From JAHFUA01 sp963808725 (GTDB lineage: Bacteria; Acidobacteriota; Terriglobia; Terriglobales; Acidobacteriaceae), in contig CAWEGO010000002.1 of NCBI GenBank assembly GCA_963808725.1, positions 682,001 through 746,000 of the forward strand: a stretch of 64,000 nucleotides of DNA. Direction: 5' to 3'. The position numbers were made by a program, and so were the translations under genes. Position 1 is the stretch's first letter, and every line of letters starts with the position of its first letter. The notes under the pieces are model-generated. The model made no database searches, had not been told where the DNA came from, and worked only from the letters and a program-made list of their open reading frames with translations. This document shows, in pieces, positions 51,942 to 60,165 of the stretch.

Positions 51942-52047
51942 AGGCTTTTCTCAGCACCCACTGGAGTAAAAGGGAGTAAAAGGGGACAGCCTGAACTGCG
52001 CAGTTTCCTTGGCATTCCTCACAGGTCTCTGTGTCTCGGTGCAGATT

Positions 52048-52611
52048 TCAGCCCTTATAGGTGAGCTCGAAGACGGTGCAGTCGTCGCCCAAGGGGCGTC
52101 CGGCGCAAAAGGTGCGAACCGATGCGAGAATATCGCGGAAGGGCGATTCGCCGGCGGCGGCTGTCTCCAGGCGCTCATCGCCGAAAAATTCGCCCGCCGG
52201 GTTCTCCGCCTCGGTGACACCGTCGGTGATGAGCACCAGGCGGTCGCCGGGATTCATCTGCCGGTGGCCGCTGGCGTAGTCCATGTCCGGCAGCAAGCCT
52301 ACGGGCACGTTGGCTTCGAACATGCGCGATACCGACCCGGAGGCGATCAGCACCGGCGGCACATGGCCGCAGTTGACGAACTCCAGTTCGCCGTTGGCTT
52401 TCAGGTGCGCAATCACCATGGTGGCGTACTTTTCGCCCAGCGATTTCTGGCAGAGAAAGCGGTTGGTCGAGGTCACGACTTCGGGCAGCGGCACCCGGTT
52501 CGCGATCTGCGAATAGACCATGCCTTGCAGGATCGAGGCCAGCAGGGCGGCGGAAATCCCCTTGCCACAGACGTCGGTTACCACCACGGCCACGCCTTCG
52601 GAGGTGGGCAT
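52048..52611 (-). CDS. SpoIIE-type PP2C phosphatase domain, C-terminal part after a frameshift
   Basis: Catalytic half of the protein whose first part is 52175-53713. Metal-binding and core motifs: VVVTDVCGKGISAALLASIL, ATMVIAHL, EFVNCGHVPPVL, DRLVLITDGVTEAENPAGEFFG, DDCTVFELTYKG. The frame joins the upstream one by removing one base at GACGTTCGA (52612-52620), giving GGDFFE-VMPTSEG. Confidence 0.85.
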   Translation of the reverse strand: MPTSEGVAVVVTDVCGKGISAALLASILQGMVYSQIANRVPLPEVVTSTNRFLCQKSLGEKYATMVIAHLKANGELEFVNCGHVPPVLIASGSVSRMFEANVPVGLLPDMDYASGHRQMNPGDRLVLITDGVTEAENPAGEFFGDERLETAAAGESPFRDILASVRTFCAGRPLGDDCTVFELTYKG

Positions 52612-53713
52612 GACGTTCGAAGAAATCCCCTCCTACGTCGCGGCAAGAGACATTGCGCGCCTGGATGGTGGCGTAGGGCAGGTCCGGGATCGTGACCGCC
52701 ATCAGCCGCTGCTGGATGGAGGCGGCGATGGAAAGCTCCTGCTGGTAACGGCGCGCCGATTCTTCCGCCTGCACCAGGCGCGCATTCTCCACCAGCGAAG
52801 CGGCCTCGGTGGCGATGGTGGTCAGGATGTCCTTGCTGACCTTGGAGAGGTCGCGCGAGGCGAAGCGGCTGTCCAGATAGAGCACCCCCATGATTTCAGG
52901 CAACGCGGCAATCATGGTGACGTCGGGCGCCCTTTCCTTGACCTTGGTCTTGCGCAGCGGGATGCAGATGACGGTGCGCAGGTCGTACGCGATAATGCTC
53001 TTGCGCTGCGCCATGTCGGCGGACTTGGCGGTGTCGGTCACCACGAAGGCGGAGGCCCCGCGCGCCGCCTCTTCCAGGATAGAGCGCGAGATGGTGGTCT
53101 CGTCGGTCATGGCCTCGCCGCGGGAATTCCGCCCCGCGGTCAGCCGCAGGCGCCCGTCAGGATCGCGCAGGAAGACGCAGCCGCGCTCGGCTCCGGTGAG
53201 CCGCAAGGTGGAATCGACCAGCGTCACCAGGATATCGTCCACCACCCCGGTGGTGTTCAGCTTGCGCGCCGCTTCCAGGAAGAACGTCAGTTTTTCCAAG
53301 TCAGAGGCGCCGCCGCGCACCTCGATACCGGAAATCTGGCTGAGGAACTCGCGCGCCGAGCTGGTGCCGGCGGCGGTAGGATTGAAGACGATGCAGGGGC
53401 CGCCGCGGGCGCCGAATTCCACCCGGTCGTTGATGTTCAGCTTGTGACGCTCCGCCTTTTCGCCGTTCACGAAGGTGCCATGCTTGCTGCCCATGTCGAC
53501 CAGCACGTAGTCGCCACCCTCGGAGAGGATGGAGGCGTGGTCGCGCGATACCCGAGGATCGGCGATGATCAGGTCGCGGTCGGTCTTGCGCCCGATGGTA
53601 AACGGGGTGTGGTCCAGCATGATGGTGCGCTGTTCCGATTCCTGCATGAAGACCAGCTCCGGGAACCCGGAGGGCCCGCCCACAGGCAGCGTCGAGGAAG
53701 AGGTCGCAGACAT
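52175..53713 (-). CDS. FHA + GAF + (frameshifted) SpoIIE phosphatase, N-terminal part
   Basis: Residues ~25-110 are an FHA domain that reads phosphothreonine (IGRKTDRDLIIADPRVSRDHASI, GSKHGTFVNGEK). Residues ~140-320 are a GAF domain, followed by a coiled segment (ESARRYQQELSIAASIQQRLM) and the phosphatase start SCRDVGGDFFE. After that the frame enters an Arg-rich shadow. The intact product would be an RsbU-like Ser phosphatase controlling a partner-switch or kinase output. Confidence 0.83.
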   Translation of the reverse strand: MSATSSSTLPVGGPSGFPELVFMQESEQRTIMLDHTPFTIGRKTDRDLIIADPRVSRDHASILSEGGDYVLVDMGSKHGTFVNGEKAERHKLNINDRVEFGARGGPCIVFNPTAAGTSSAREFLSQISGIEVRGGASDLEKLTFFLEAARKLNTTGVVDDILVTLVDSTLRLTGAERGCVFLRDPDGRLRLTAGRNSRGEAMTDETTISRSILEEAARGASAFVVTDTAKSADMAQRKSIIAYDLRTVICIPLRKTKVKERAPDVTMIAALPEIMGVLYLDSRFASRDLSKVSKDILTTIATEAASLVENARLVQAEESARRYQQELSIAASIQQRLMAVTIPDLPYATIQARNVSCRDVGGDFFERHAHLRRRGRGGNRRLWQGDFRRPAGLDPARHGLFADREPGAAARSRDLDQPLSLPEIAGRKVRHHGDCAPESQRRTGVRQLRPCAAGADRLRVGIAHVRSQRARRLAAGHGLRQRPPADESRRPPGAHHRRCHRGGEPGGRIFRR

Positions 53714-54101
53714 CGTCGTCGGGGTCTGATCCCGCCCAGCAAGAGTAGCATTATCCGGCTTGGGCTGAAAGGGATGGCTGCGGCAAGCGCACGCCGGTGG
53801 ACGAATGCCGCCTGCAATCGCGCGGCGGCAAGGGAGTAATCGACCTCAAGACCACGTCGCGCAACGGCAAAGTCGTGGCCATTCTGCTGGTGAGCGAGGA
53901 CACGAAAGCCAATGGTCACGGCTCCGCTTGGGCGGGGTTTTTCCGGATTTCGGCAGCGGGCTCCGAATCATCCCTATTATGCCCGCACGCGGGTTGCCAC
54001 CATCTTTCCGAACTGCTATCGAACCAGAAGAGGCTCCCACTTGCGGAGGGTGCAGGTTACGCCGAGCGCAGCTAAAATAGGCGCGAGAGTTGGAGCTGCA
54101 C
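53714..54101. other. Non-coding gap with dispersed repeat fragment
   Basis: No gene recognised. GGATTTCGGCAGCGGGCTCC at 53945 duplicates a block at 13096. The rest looks like degraded sequence. Confidence 0.4.
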
Positions 54102-54626
54102 ATGAAAAGGCTCGTCCCGATCAGCCACCCCATGAAGCCAACACCGTGCTTCGCGGGGGCGCCGATGGAACCTGCCTCTGCATCCATCGACGAGAAGATC
54201 AAGGAACTTGGGGACTGGCGCGGGAAGACGCTCGCGAAAGTGCGCGAAATCGTACACCAGGCAGACCCTGAGATCGTCGAAGAGTGGAAGTGGGCCAAGG
54301 CGACATCGCCGGGGACTCCCGTCTGGTCCCACGGCGGCATCGTCTGCACGGGAGAGACATACAAAAACGTCGTCAAGATGACATTTGCCAAGGGAGCTGC
54401 GTTGCAGGACTCTTCAGGTCTATTCAACTCCAGCCTCGAGGGGAATGCCAGGCGCGCCATCGACATCCACGAAGGCGATAAGGTCGACGAGGCGGCCTTG
54501 AAGGATCTCATCCGCGCTGCCGTGGCGCTCAATCTCCGGGGCAGAAGTAAGCCCAAGCCGAAGCCCCGGCGAGCCAGCCGCCAGCAACATCCCCACTCTA
54601 AATTTCGCAAAGAACGCGAAATTTAG
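54102..54626 (+). CDS. DUF1801 (YdhG/YjbR-like) protein with repeat-derived tail
   Basis: 174 residues. GGAG seven bases before the ATG. Family core: GDWRGKTLAKVREIVHQADP, EEWKWAKATSPGTPVWSHGG, YKNVVKMTFAKGAAL, NARRAIDIHEGD. The Lys/Arg/Pro-rich end and the last residues (HSKFRKEREI) come from a perfect hairpin element overlapping the stop codon. Function unknown; iron-chaperone-like folds are known in this family. Confidence 0.78.
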   Translation: MKRLVPISHPMKPTPCFAGAPMEPASASIDEKIKELGDWRGKTLAKVREIVHQADPEIVEEWKWAKATSPGTPVWSHGGIVCTGETYKNVVKMTFAKGAALQDSSGLFNSSLEGNARRAIDIHEGDKVDEAALKDLIRAAVALNLRGRSKPKPKPRRASRQQHPHSKFRKEREI

Positions 54627-54633
54627 AATGGGG
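54591..54633. repeat. 18-bp-arm hairpin element overlapping a stop codon
   Basis: Arms CCCCACTCTAAATTTCGC and GCGAAATTTAGAATGGGG pair with one mismatch around a 7-base loop. The right arm supplies the TAG stop. It is followed by GGGGCACCC, the end of the MITE at 15268-15410, so both probably belong to one family. Confidence 0.65.
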
Positions 54634-54677
54634 CACCCGCAACCCTTTCTTATTTAATGAGATAGCTTCTCGATGGC

Positions 54678-55286
54678 CTAATGGGTCAATAACCCAATCC
54701 GCCACAGGGCATAGCTCACAATCTCCCGCAGGATGAGCACGGTTTCGTGCCACTTCGAAAGGGCACGCGTCTGCGGCCGTGGTGCTCCGTACACGGTGAA
54801 GCCATGCCGTTCCAGCATTTTCTTGATGCGAAAGATGTGATAGCCGTCGCTCACCGCAAGGCAGGTGTGCATGCCGTTGGTGTGCATGATCGTGGCCACG
54901 CGCTCCGCCGACTCGTCGGTGTCGTCGGCCTGGGTCTCGGCGATGATGGCCTGCTCGGGGATGCCGCGGGCCATCAGGTACGCCCGTCCGACGCCGCCCT
55001 CGCTGAAGCGGGGATCGCCTCCATTGCCTCCGGTGGTAATCACAATGGGCGCGAGGCCGCGCTGGAACAGGTCGTAGGCGTGGTCGAGCCGGGCGCGCAG
55101 CACCGGCGAAGGACGCCCGGAATACTCCGCCGCGCCGAGGACGACGATGCAGTCGGCGGGGCGGGCTTCGTCGCGCCAGGATTGGCGCTCGATCCGAACG
55201 AAGGTCACGGCGGCGAAGGCGAGCGCGAGAATCGCAGCCGCGACTACGATGGGCAGCCAGGGTCCTCGTTTGCCGCTTTTGGCCAT
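54678..55286 (-). CDS. YdcF/SanA-like DUF218 protein
   Basis: 202 residues from MAKSGKRGPW. One N-terminal helix (IVVAAAILALAFAAVTFV) anchors it; then CIVVLGAAEYSGRPSPVLRAR, IVITTGGNGGD, ADDTDESAERV, LAVSDGYHIFRIKKM. DUF218 proteins are linked to envelope and vancomycin tolerance (SanA). The upstream part of the ORF is translated heptamer repeat and is excluded. Confidence 0.82.
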   Translation of the reverse strand: MAKSGKRGPWLPIVVAAAILALAFAAVTFVRIERQSWRDEARPADCIVVLGAAEYSGRPSPVLRARLDHAYDLFQRGLAPIVITTGGNGGDPRFSEGGVGRAYLMARGIPEQAIIAETQADDTDESAERVATIMHTNGMHTCLAVSDGYHIFRIKKMLERHGFTVYGAPRPQTRALSKWHETVLILREIVSYALWRIGLLTH

Positions 55287-55340
55287 TGGCTCTTGGCTTT
55301 TGGCCAACAGCCAACAGCTAATAGCTAATAGCCAAGAGCA
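55283..55340. repeat. Heptamer repeat (CTCTTGG / TAATAGC) at a gene start
   Basis: CTCTTGG and CTTTTGG units, then GCCAACA, GCTAATA, GCTAATA, GCCAAGA. It begins just inside the YdcF start codon and fills the gap to tsaC. Confidence 0.7.
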
Positions 55341-55342
55341 GC

Positions 55343-56020
55343 TCACGCCTGGGCAAGGAAGTCGGAAATCTCCTGCGCGGGGATAGCGCCCTCGCGCTGC
55401 ACCCGCCAGCCGGCCGGGTCGGTAAGGTCCACGATGGTGGAAGCCACGCTGCGCGGCGAAGGTCCGCCATCGACGATCACCGGAATGAATTCCCCCAGTT
55501 GCTGGCGCACGCCATCGGCGGTGGTGCATTCGGCGGCGCCGCTGACGTTGGCGGAGGTGGCGGTCAGGGGAACGCCGGCGGCGCGCACTACCGCTACCGG
55601 AATTTTGGACGCGGGCACGCGCAGGGCCACGTTGCCGGTGTTGGCCGTCACCTTGAGCGGCAGCCGCGAGGCGGCGCGCACGATCAGGGTCAGCGGACCG
55701 GGCCAGTACTTGCGCGCCAGTTTATAGAATTCCTCGGGCAGCGGCCGCGTGAGGTCTTCCGCCTGGTCTACGCTTTCGACCAGCAGCGAGAGCGGCTTGT
55801 GCCGGGAGCGCGACTTGACGTCGTAAATCTTCTCCACCGCGCGCAGGTTGAAGGGATCGGCGGCCAGCCCGTAGAAAGTGTCCGTCGGCATGCCCAGCAC
55901 GTAGCCCGCTCGGATCTGCTCCGCCACATAGGCGATCAGCGAACTCTCCGGCTCGTCGCAATTGATCCTGACAATTTCCGCGGACACACGCGCTTCCTTC
56001 GCTGCCCGATTACTGCGCAT
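55343..56020 (-). CDS. tsaC: L-threonylcarbamoyladenylate synthase (Sua5/YrdC family)
   Basis: 225 residues. Makes threonylcarbamoyl-AMP for the universal tRNA t6A modification. Motifs: MPTDTFYGLAADPF, KSRSRHKPLSLLV, YWPGPLTLIV, LRVPASKIP, TSANVSGAAECT. YrdC domain only, no Sua5 C-terminal domain. Start at MRSNRAAKEA; the long ORF upstream is antisense to the methyltransferase gene and is rejected. Confidence 0.9.
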   Translation of the reverse strand: MRSNRAAKEARVSAEIVRINCDEPESSLIAYVAEQIRAGYVLGMPTDTFYGLAADPFNLRAVEKIYDVKSRSRHKPLSLLVESVDQAEDLTRPLPEEFYKLARKYWPGPLTLIVRAASRLPLKVTANTGNVALRVPASKIPVAVVRAAGVPLTATSANVSGAAECTTADGVRQQLGEFIPVIVDGGPSPRSVASTIVDLTDPAGWRVQREGAIPAQEISDFLAQA

Positions 56021-56095
56021 AGATAGTACCTGCACCAACCGGCGAAACCTAACACATCGTATCGTACGCTGCAAGAATAGCAGACTGGCAGGCGT

Positions 56096-56932
56096 ATGAT
56101 GTTGCCGCTCCCCATGAATAAGGACGTCCGGCAGCGGCTGCGACGGGTGGCCAGCCGTCAGAACCCGCTGGTGAAGGACCTGCGGCGCGCCTTCGCCCGC
56201 AGCGAAACCACTGCGGACGGCTCCTGCGCCATCGAGAGCGTGCGGCTGGTGGAAGAAGCCATCCGCAGCGGGCTGAGGCTCCGGGCGGTGTTCTTCCGGC
56301 AGTCGTCGCTGGCGGTGGCTGACCGCCTGCTGCCGCAAATCGCCGCCCAGGTTGAAACCGTCCTGTTGCCGAACGACATTTTCGACAGCGCGGTGGCCAC
56401 GGAAACCCCGCAGGGAGTGGCCGCGCTGGCCAAGGTCAAAAGCTTTACCCTGGACGACGTGCTGCGCCCATACCAGCCGTTGGTGGTGGTCCTGGGCGGC
56501 ATCCAGGACCCTGGTAATCTGGGAACCCTGCTGCGCTCCGCCGAAGCCTTCGGCGCGAGCGGCGTGCTGCTGGGCGAAGGTACGGTCAGCCAGTTCAACT
56601 CCAAGGCGGTGCGAGCGTCGGCGGGATCGGTGTTTCGGGTGCCGACGGTCGCGGTCAAGGTGGAGGAAGCCATCCCCCGCTTGCGTCAGGCAGGATTGCG
56701 GCTGGTGGCTACGTCGTCGCATGGCGGCACAGCCGCGGACCAGGCCAACCTGGCCAGCCCGCTGGCGTTCTTCATCGGAAACGAAGGCTCGGGGCTGTCG
56801 CGGGAACTGATGTCGCACATGGATGAAACGGTGGTGGTGCCGCACGCCGGGCTGGTGGAGTCCTTGAACGCCGCGGTGGCAGCATCGGTGTTGCTATACG
56901 AGGCGGCGCGGCAGAGGAGGGCGGGAATCTGA
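56096..56932 (+). CDS. TrmH/SpoU-family RNA 2'-O-methyltransferase
   Basis: 278 residues. N-terminal substrate-binding region, then SPOUT motifs: VLGGIQDPGNLGTLLRSA, FFIGNEGSGLSREL and VESLNAAVAASVLLYEA. Probably methylates rRNA or tRNA. Divergent from tsaC with ~75 bases between. Met1, Met2 or Met7 could start. Confidence 0.9.
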   Translation: MMLPLPMNKDVRQRLRRVASRQNPLVKDLRRAFARSETTADGSCAIESVRLVEEAIRSGLRLRAVFFRQSSLAVADRLLPQIAAQVETVLLPNDIFDSAVATETPQGVAALAKVKSFTLDDVLRPYQPLVVVLGGIQDPGNLGTLLRSAEAFGASGVLLGEGTVSQFNSKAVRASAGSVFRVPTVAVKVEEAIPRLRQAGLRLVATSSHGGTAADQANLASPLAFFIGNEGSGLSRELMSHMDETVVVPHAGLVESLNAAVAASVLLYEAARQRRAGI

Positions 56933-56935
56933 ACA

Positions 56936-56997
56936 TCGGGTGATCGGGAGATCGGCTCATCGGCTGATTGTCTTTAATGACCCGATGACCCGATCTG
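56936..56997. repeat. Octamer repeat (ATCGGGTG / CCCGATGA)
   Basis: ATCGGGTG, ATCGGGAG, ATCGGCTC, ATCGGCTG then, inverted, CCCGATGA and CCCGATCT. Lies between the methyltransferase and rarA and matches the array at the mqnA 3' end. Confidence 0.7.
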
Positions 56998-57026
56998 CAA
57001 ACGCAAATTGCGAACCATAACGAACC

Positions 57027-58382
57027 ATGGGTCTCTTCCAACCCATCCCGGCTGATGATTCCGTCGACCGCTCGCGGCCGCTGGCCGACCGCATGCGTCC
57101 GCGCACGCTCGATGAGTTTGTCGGGCAGGAGCACATCCTCGCGTCCGGCAAGCCGCTGCGGCTACAGATCGAGCGCGACGATCCCGGCTCGCTGATCTTC
57201 TGGGGGCCACCGGGGGTGGGCAAGACCACGCTGGCCAAAATCATCGCGCGCATGACCCGCGCCGACTTCATCGAGTTCTCCGCCGTGCTCAGCGGCATCA
57301 AGGAGATCAAGCAGGTGATGGCCGATGCCGAGCGCGCGCGCCAGTACGGCACCCGCACCATCCTGTTCGTGGACGAGATCCACCGCTTCAACAAGGCGCA
57401 GCAGGATGCCTTCCTGCCTTACGTCGAGAAGGGCTCGATCCGCTTCATCGGCGCAACTACGGAGAATCCTTCGTTCGAGATCATCTCCGCGCTGCTGTCG
57501 CGCTGCCGCGTGTACGTGCTCAACCCGCTCACCGAGGAGCAGATCATCGCGCTGCTCAAGCGAGCCCTCGCCGACCAGGAGCGCGGACTGGGCGAGATGA
57601 ACGTGCGCGCCAGCGACGAGGTGCTGGCGAAGATCGCCGCCTATTCGAGCGGCGACGCGCGCTCCGCGTACAACGTGCTGGAAGTCGCCGCCGGGACCGT
57701 AGGCTCGAACGGCGAAATTACCGATCAGGTCGCGCAGGATGCCCTGCAGAAACGCGTTCTGCTCTACGACAAGGCGGGCGAGGAGCACTACAACCTTATC
57801 TCCGCGCTGCACAAGTCGGTGCGCAACAGCGATGCCGACGCCTCGCTCTACTGGCTGGCGCGCATGATCGAAGCCGGCGAAGATCCGCTCTACCTCGCGC
57901 GGCGGCTGGTGCGCATGGCGGTGGAGGACATCGGCCTGGCCGATCCCAACGCGCTCTCGCTGACCATCGCGGCGCGCGATGCCGTCGACTTCCTCGGCAT
58001 GCCGGAGGGCAATCTCGCGCTGGCGCAGGCTGCCGTCTATCTGGCGCTCTCGCCCAAATCCAACGCGCTCTACACCGCCTACGGCGCGGTGCAGCAGGAC
58101 GTGGAGCGCACCGTCGCCGAGCCCGTCCCCTTGCACCTGCGCAACGCGCCCACCGGCCTGATGAAGGGATTAGGCTATGGCGCGGGCTACCAGTACGCGC
58201 ACGACCTCGAGCAGAAGGTCGCGGACATGCAGTGCTTGCCCGACAACCTGAAGAACCGGCGCTACTACTTCCCGACGAATGAGGGCATCGAGAAACGCAT
58301 TCGCGAGCGCATGGAAGAGATCCGCAAGCGCCGGTCGAGCGTTGCCGAGAAGGGTTCTCCGCCTCCTGAAGCGAAATCCTGA
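57027..58382 (+). CDS. rarA: Replication-associated recombination protein A
   Basis: 451 residues. AAA+ ATPase related to clamp loaders. Marks: PLADRMRPRTLDEFVGQEHIL, Walker A GPPGVGKTT, Walker B FVDEIHRFNKAQQD, GATTENPSFE, SSGDARSAYNVLE, LIEAGEDPLYLARRL-type and NRRYYFPTNEG at the end. Acts at stalled forks. No ribosome site stands out before the ATG. Confidence 0.92.
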   Translation: MGLFQPIPADDSVDRSRPLADRMRPRTLDEFVGQEHILASGKPLRLQIERDDPGSLIFWGPPGVGKTTLAKIIARMTRADFIEFSAVLSGIKEIKQVMADAERARQYGTRTILFVDEIHRFNKAQQDAFLPYVEKGSIRFIGATTENPSFEIISALLSRCRVYVLNPLTEEQIIALLKRALADQERGLGEMNVRASDEVLAKIAAYSSGDARSAYNVLEVAAGTVGSNGEITDQVAQDALQKRVLLYDKAGEEHYNLISALHKSVRNSDADASLYWLARMIEAGEDPLYLARRLVRMAVEDIGLADPNALSLTIAARDAVDFLGMPEGNLALAQAAVYLALSPKSNALYTAYGAVQQDVERTVAEPVPLHLRNAPTGLMKGLGYGAGYQYAHDLEQKVADMQCLPDNLKNRRYYFPTNEGIEKRIRERMEEIRKRRSSVAEKGSPPPEAKS

Positions 58383-58433
58383 GGTGAGGAAAGGCAGTCG
58401 CCTCCGGGAAATTGCGGGCAACAATTTGGCCGT

Positions 58434-58625
58434 GTTTCAGATACTCTTGTAATCAAATATAACGTTCGGCAAGCGAGGCCCAGGCCGGCAACATTGAATT
58501 GAAGACGACCGCGTATTTTCGAGAGCAGACGCTCAGGAAGCGGCCCTATCTCAAGGCGGAGTGCTGTAAACATCTCTAACGAAGTCGGCTACGTCAACCC
58601 TCTTCTCAGAGGGTTTTGCTTTTTC
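58434..58625 (+). ncRNA. Candidate small RNA downstream of rarA (6S-like?)
   Basis: A gene-free region ending in a good terminator. GTTTCAGATACT (58434) can pair with AGTGCTGTAAAC (58560) as a closing stem. Just inside, GTTCGGCAAGCGAGGCC resembles the 5' part of E. coli 6S RNA. 6S RNA lies close to a rarA homologue in Bacillus subtilis. Fold and ends are uncertain. Confidence 0.3.
58596..58625 (+). terminator. Rho-independent terminator
   Basis: Perfect 8-bp stem AACCCTCT / AGAGGGTT with a TCTC loop, followed by TTGCTTTTTC. It would end transcription from rarA or from a small RNA upstream. Confidence 0.7.
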
Positions 58626-58824
58626 TCAGGTACACTTCGGCCTCAGCGCCGAAGCACTCCGTTGTTGGAGCATCACGGTTCATCTGCTTCCACCCGTTCC
58701 CTGGCTCGGTCCTTTTCATCTTACGGTGTGCCCACCAAACATCTCTTCGATCACTCAGGACCATGAGGAGTAGTTCGGACTCCCCACTCGCGCGGGGAGG
58801 CGGATAGCCTATTCAGGGGTCCGG
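58626..58824. other. Non-coding flank between the terminator and IS110
   Basis: No gene. Probably the right-end flank of the IS110 element; it contains CACTCGCGCGGGGAGG and CTCAGGACCATGAGGAG but no inverted terminal repeat, as usual for IS110. Confidence 0.35.
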
Positions 58825-59892
58825 TCACTGCCTTGCAGGACCATGTTCACAATCAGGCATTTCCGCATGGGCTTCCCCGTTCCGCCGTGTACGCCGGCAG
58901 AACTCTTCATAGTCGATCTGATCTCTCATCATGATCCACAGCCGGATTCCCAGCTTGCGGCCGGTGGCCACGGTAGCTTTGCCGAGCCCTTTCTGCGCCA
59001 GCTTGCGGCGAAAGAACCGCTTCAGCGCGTCATCCCGCCGCGCCGCGTGGCCCACCGCTTCGCACCACAGAAACCGGACCAGCGCGTTGCCCTGCTTGGT
59101 CAGGGCGCCACAGCGCTGGCGGCCGGCGCTGGAGAACTCGCTCGGAATCATCCCCACATAGCTGGCCACCGCCTTGCCGTCGGCAAAGCGCGTCGCATCG
59201 CCTAGAAATACCTCCGTCGCCAGCCCCGTAATCGGGCCCACGCCAGGATGCGTCATCAACCGGCGCGCCTGCGGACGCTGTTCGGCGCAGGCTGCCACCG
59301 TCTTGTCCAGCGCTTCGATCTCGGTCTGCAGTTGCCGGTAGGTGCGGACCAGCGCATCCCGCCGTTGTGTCCTGTACGGCGGCAGCGCCAGTGAGCCGAT
59401 CGCCTCCAGGCCAGCCTTGCTCCACAGCGAGGTGCCGCGGCGTAGACCGTGACTTAAGGCAATCGACTGCAACGCGTTCTGCATCCGCACCCGGATGCGC
59501 ACCCACTGATGGCGATACAGCAACAGCTCGCGCACATCGCGCTGCTCCACCGTAGGCATCCAGATTTTCGGGAAGCGATCCTCGGCCAGCAGGTTCAAGA
59601 GCAGCATGGCGTCACGCCGATCGTGCTTTTGCTTCCGCGGCTCGCAGGCACGGATCTTGGCTGGGTGTCCGACCTGGCACTCCACACCCAGCTCATCCAT
59701 CAGTTCCAGGAACCAGTGCATCGAGCCAGTCGCTTCAATGCCCACCCGCACTGGACCGGGTAGTCCAGCATAAAACTCCCGTACTTGCTCGCCCTCGTGT
59801 GCGAGGACACGCTCTTCCACCTCACCGGTATCGACATCGAGCATCGCCAACGTCTGCCGTCGGGAATGCAAATCACAACCTATAATGCGCAT
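58825..59892 (-). mobile_element. IS110-family transposase gene (complete)
   Basis: 355 residues from MRIIGCDLHSRRQTLAML, preceded by AAGGAGGCCGAG. N-terminal DEDD (RuvC-like) motifs: IGCDLH, GIEATGSMHWF and RKQKHDRRDA. C-terminal Tnp20 domain: MTHPGVGPITGLATEVFLGD, FADGKAVASYVGMIPSEFSS and QRCGALTKQGNALVRFLWCEA, with the serine of this group. IS110 elements move as circles guided by a bridge RNA from their non-coding ends. It seems to have cut a DUF4258 gene at its 5' side. Confidence 0.9.
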
Positions 59893-59959
59893 CTCGGCCT
59901 CCTTCGGTCCGAGCCACTCTTTCGGTTTGGAAGCCAAAACAGTGTACTCAGGCCGCTCG

Positions 59960-60162
59960 CGAGGCCGACTTCGTTATTCCATCAGGTATGCGAAAGCCCG
60001 CTTGCCCGCGAAGTGCAGCCGGACGGCAGAATTCGTCACTGGGGCGTCGTGCCAGAACTGCAAGGCCGAGTGCTACGGGTGGTGACCCTTGAAGACGGCG
60101 AAACCATCCACAACGCTTTTCCTGACCGCAACTTCCGGCTGCCGCGAGCCCAGCAGGAGTAG
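59960..60162 (+). pseudogene. DUF4258 family gene, 5' part lost next to IS110
   Basis: The open frame encodes VQPDGRIRHWGVVPELQGR, then LRVVTLEDGETIHNAFPDRNF, the C-terminal half of DUF4258 proteins. The N-terminal half with its His motif is missing; the sequence upstream belongs to the IS110 region. Four bases before the DUF2283 gene, with which it would have formed a toxin-antitoxin-like pair. Confidence 0.55.
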
Positions 60163-60165
60163 GCA

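Noticed and set aside
56021..56845. Long N-terminal extension of the TsaC reading frame (275 extra codons)
   Set aside because: It is antisense to the complete TrmH/SpoU gene, low in family character (His/Arg/Gln-rich) and absent from YrdC proteins.
1..57000. Heptamer arrays as CRISPR repeats
   Set aside because: Unit is 7-8 bases with no spacers, and no cas genes are present.
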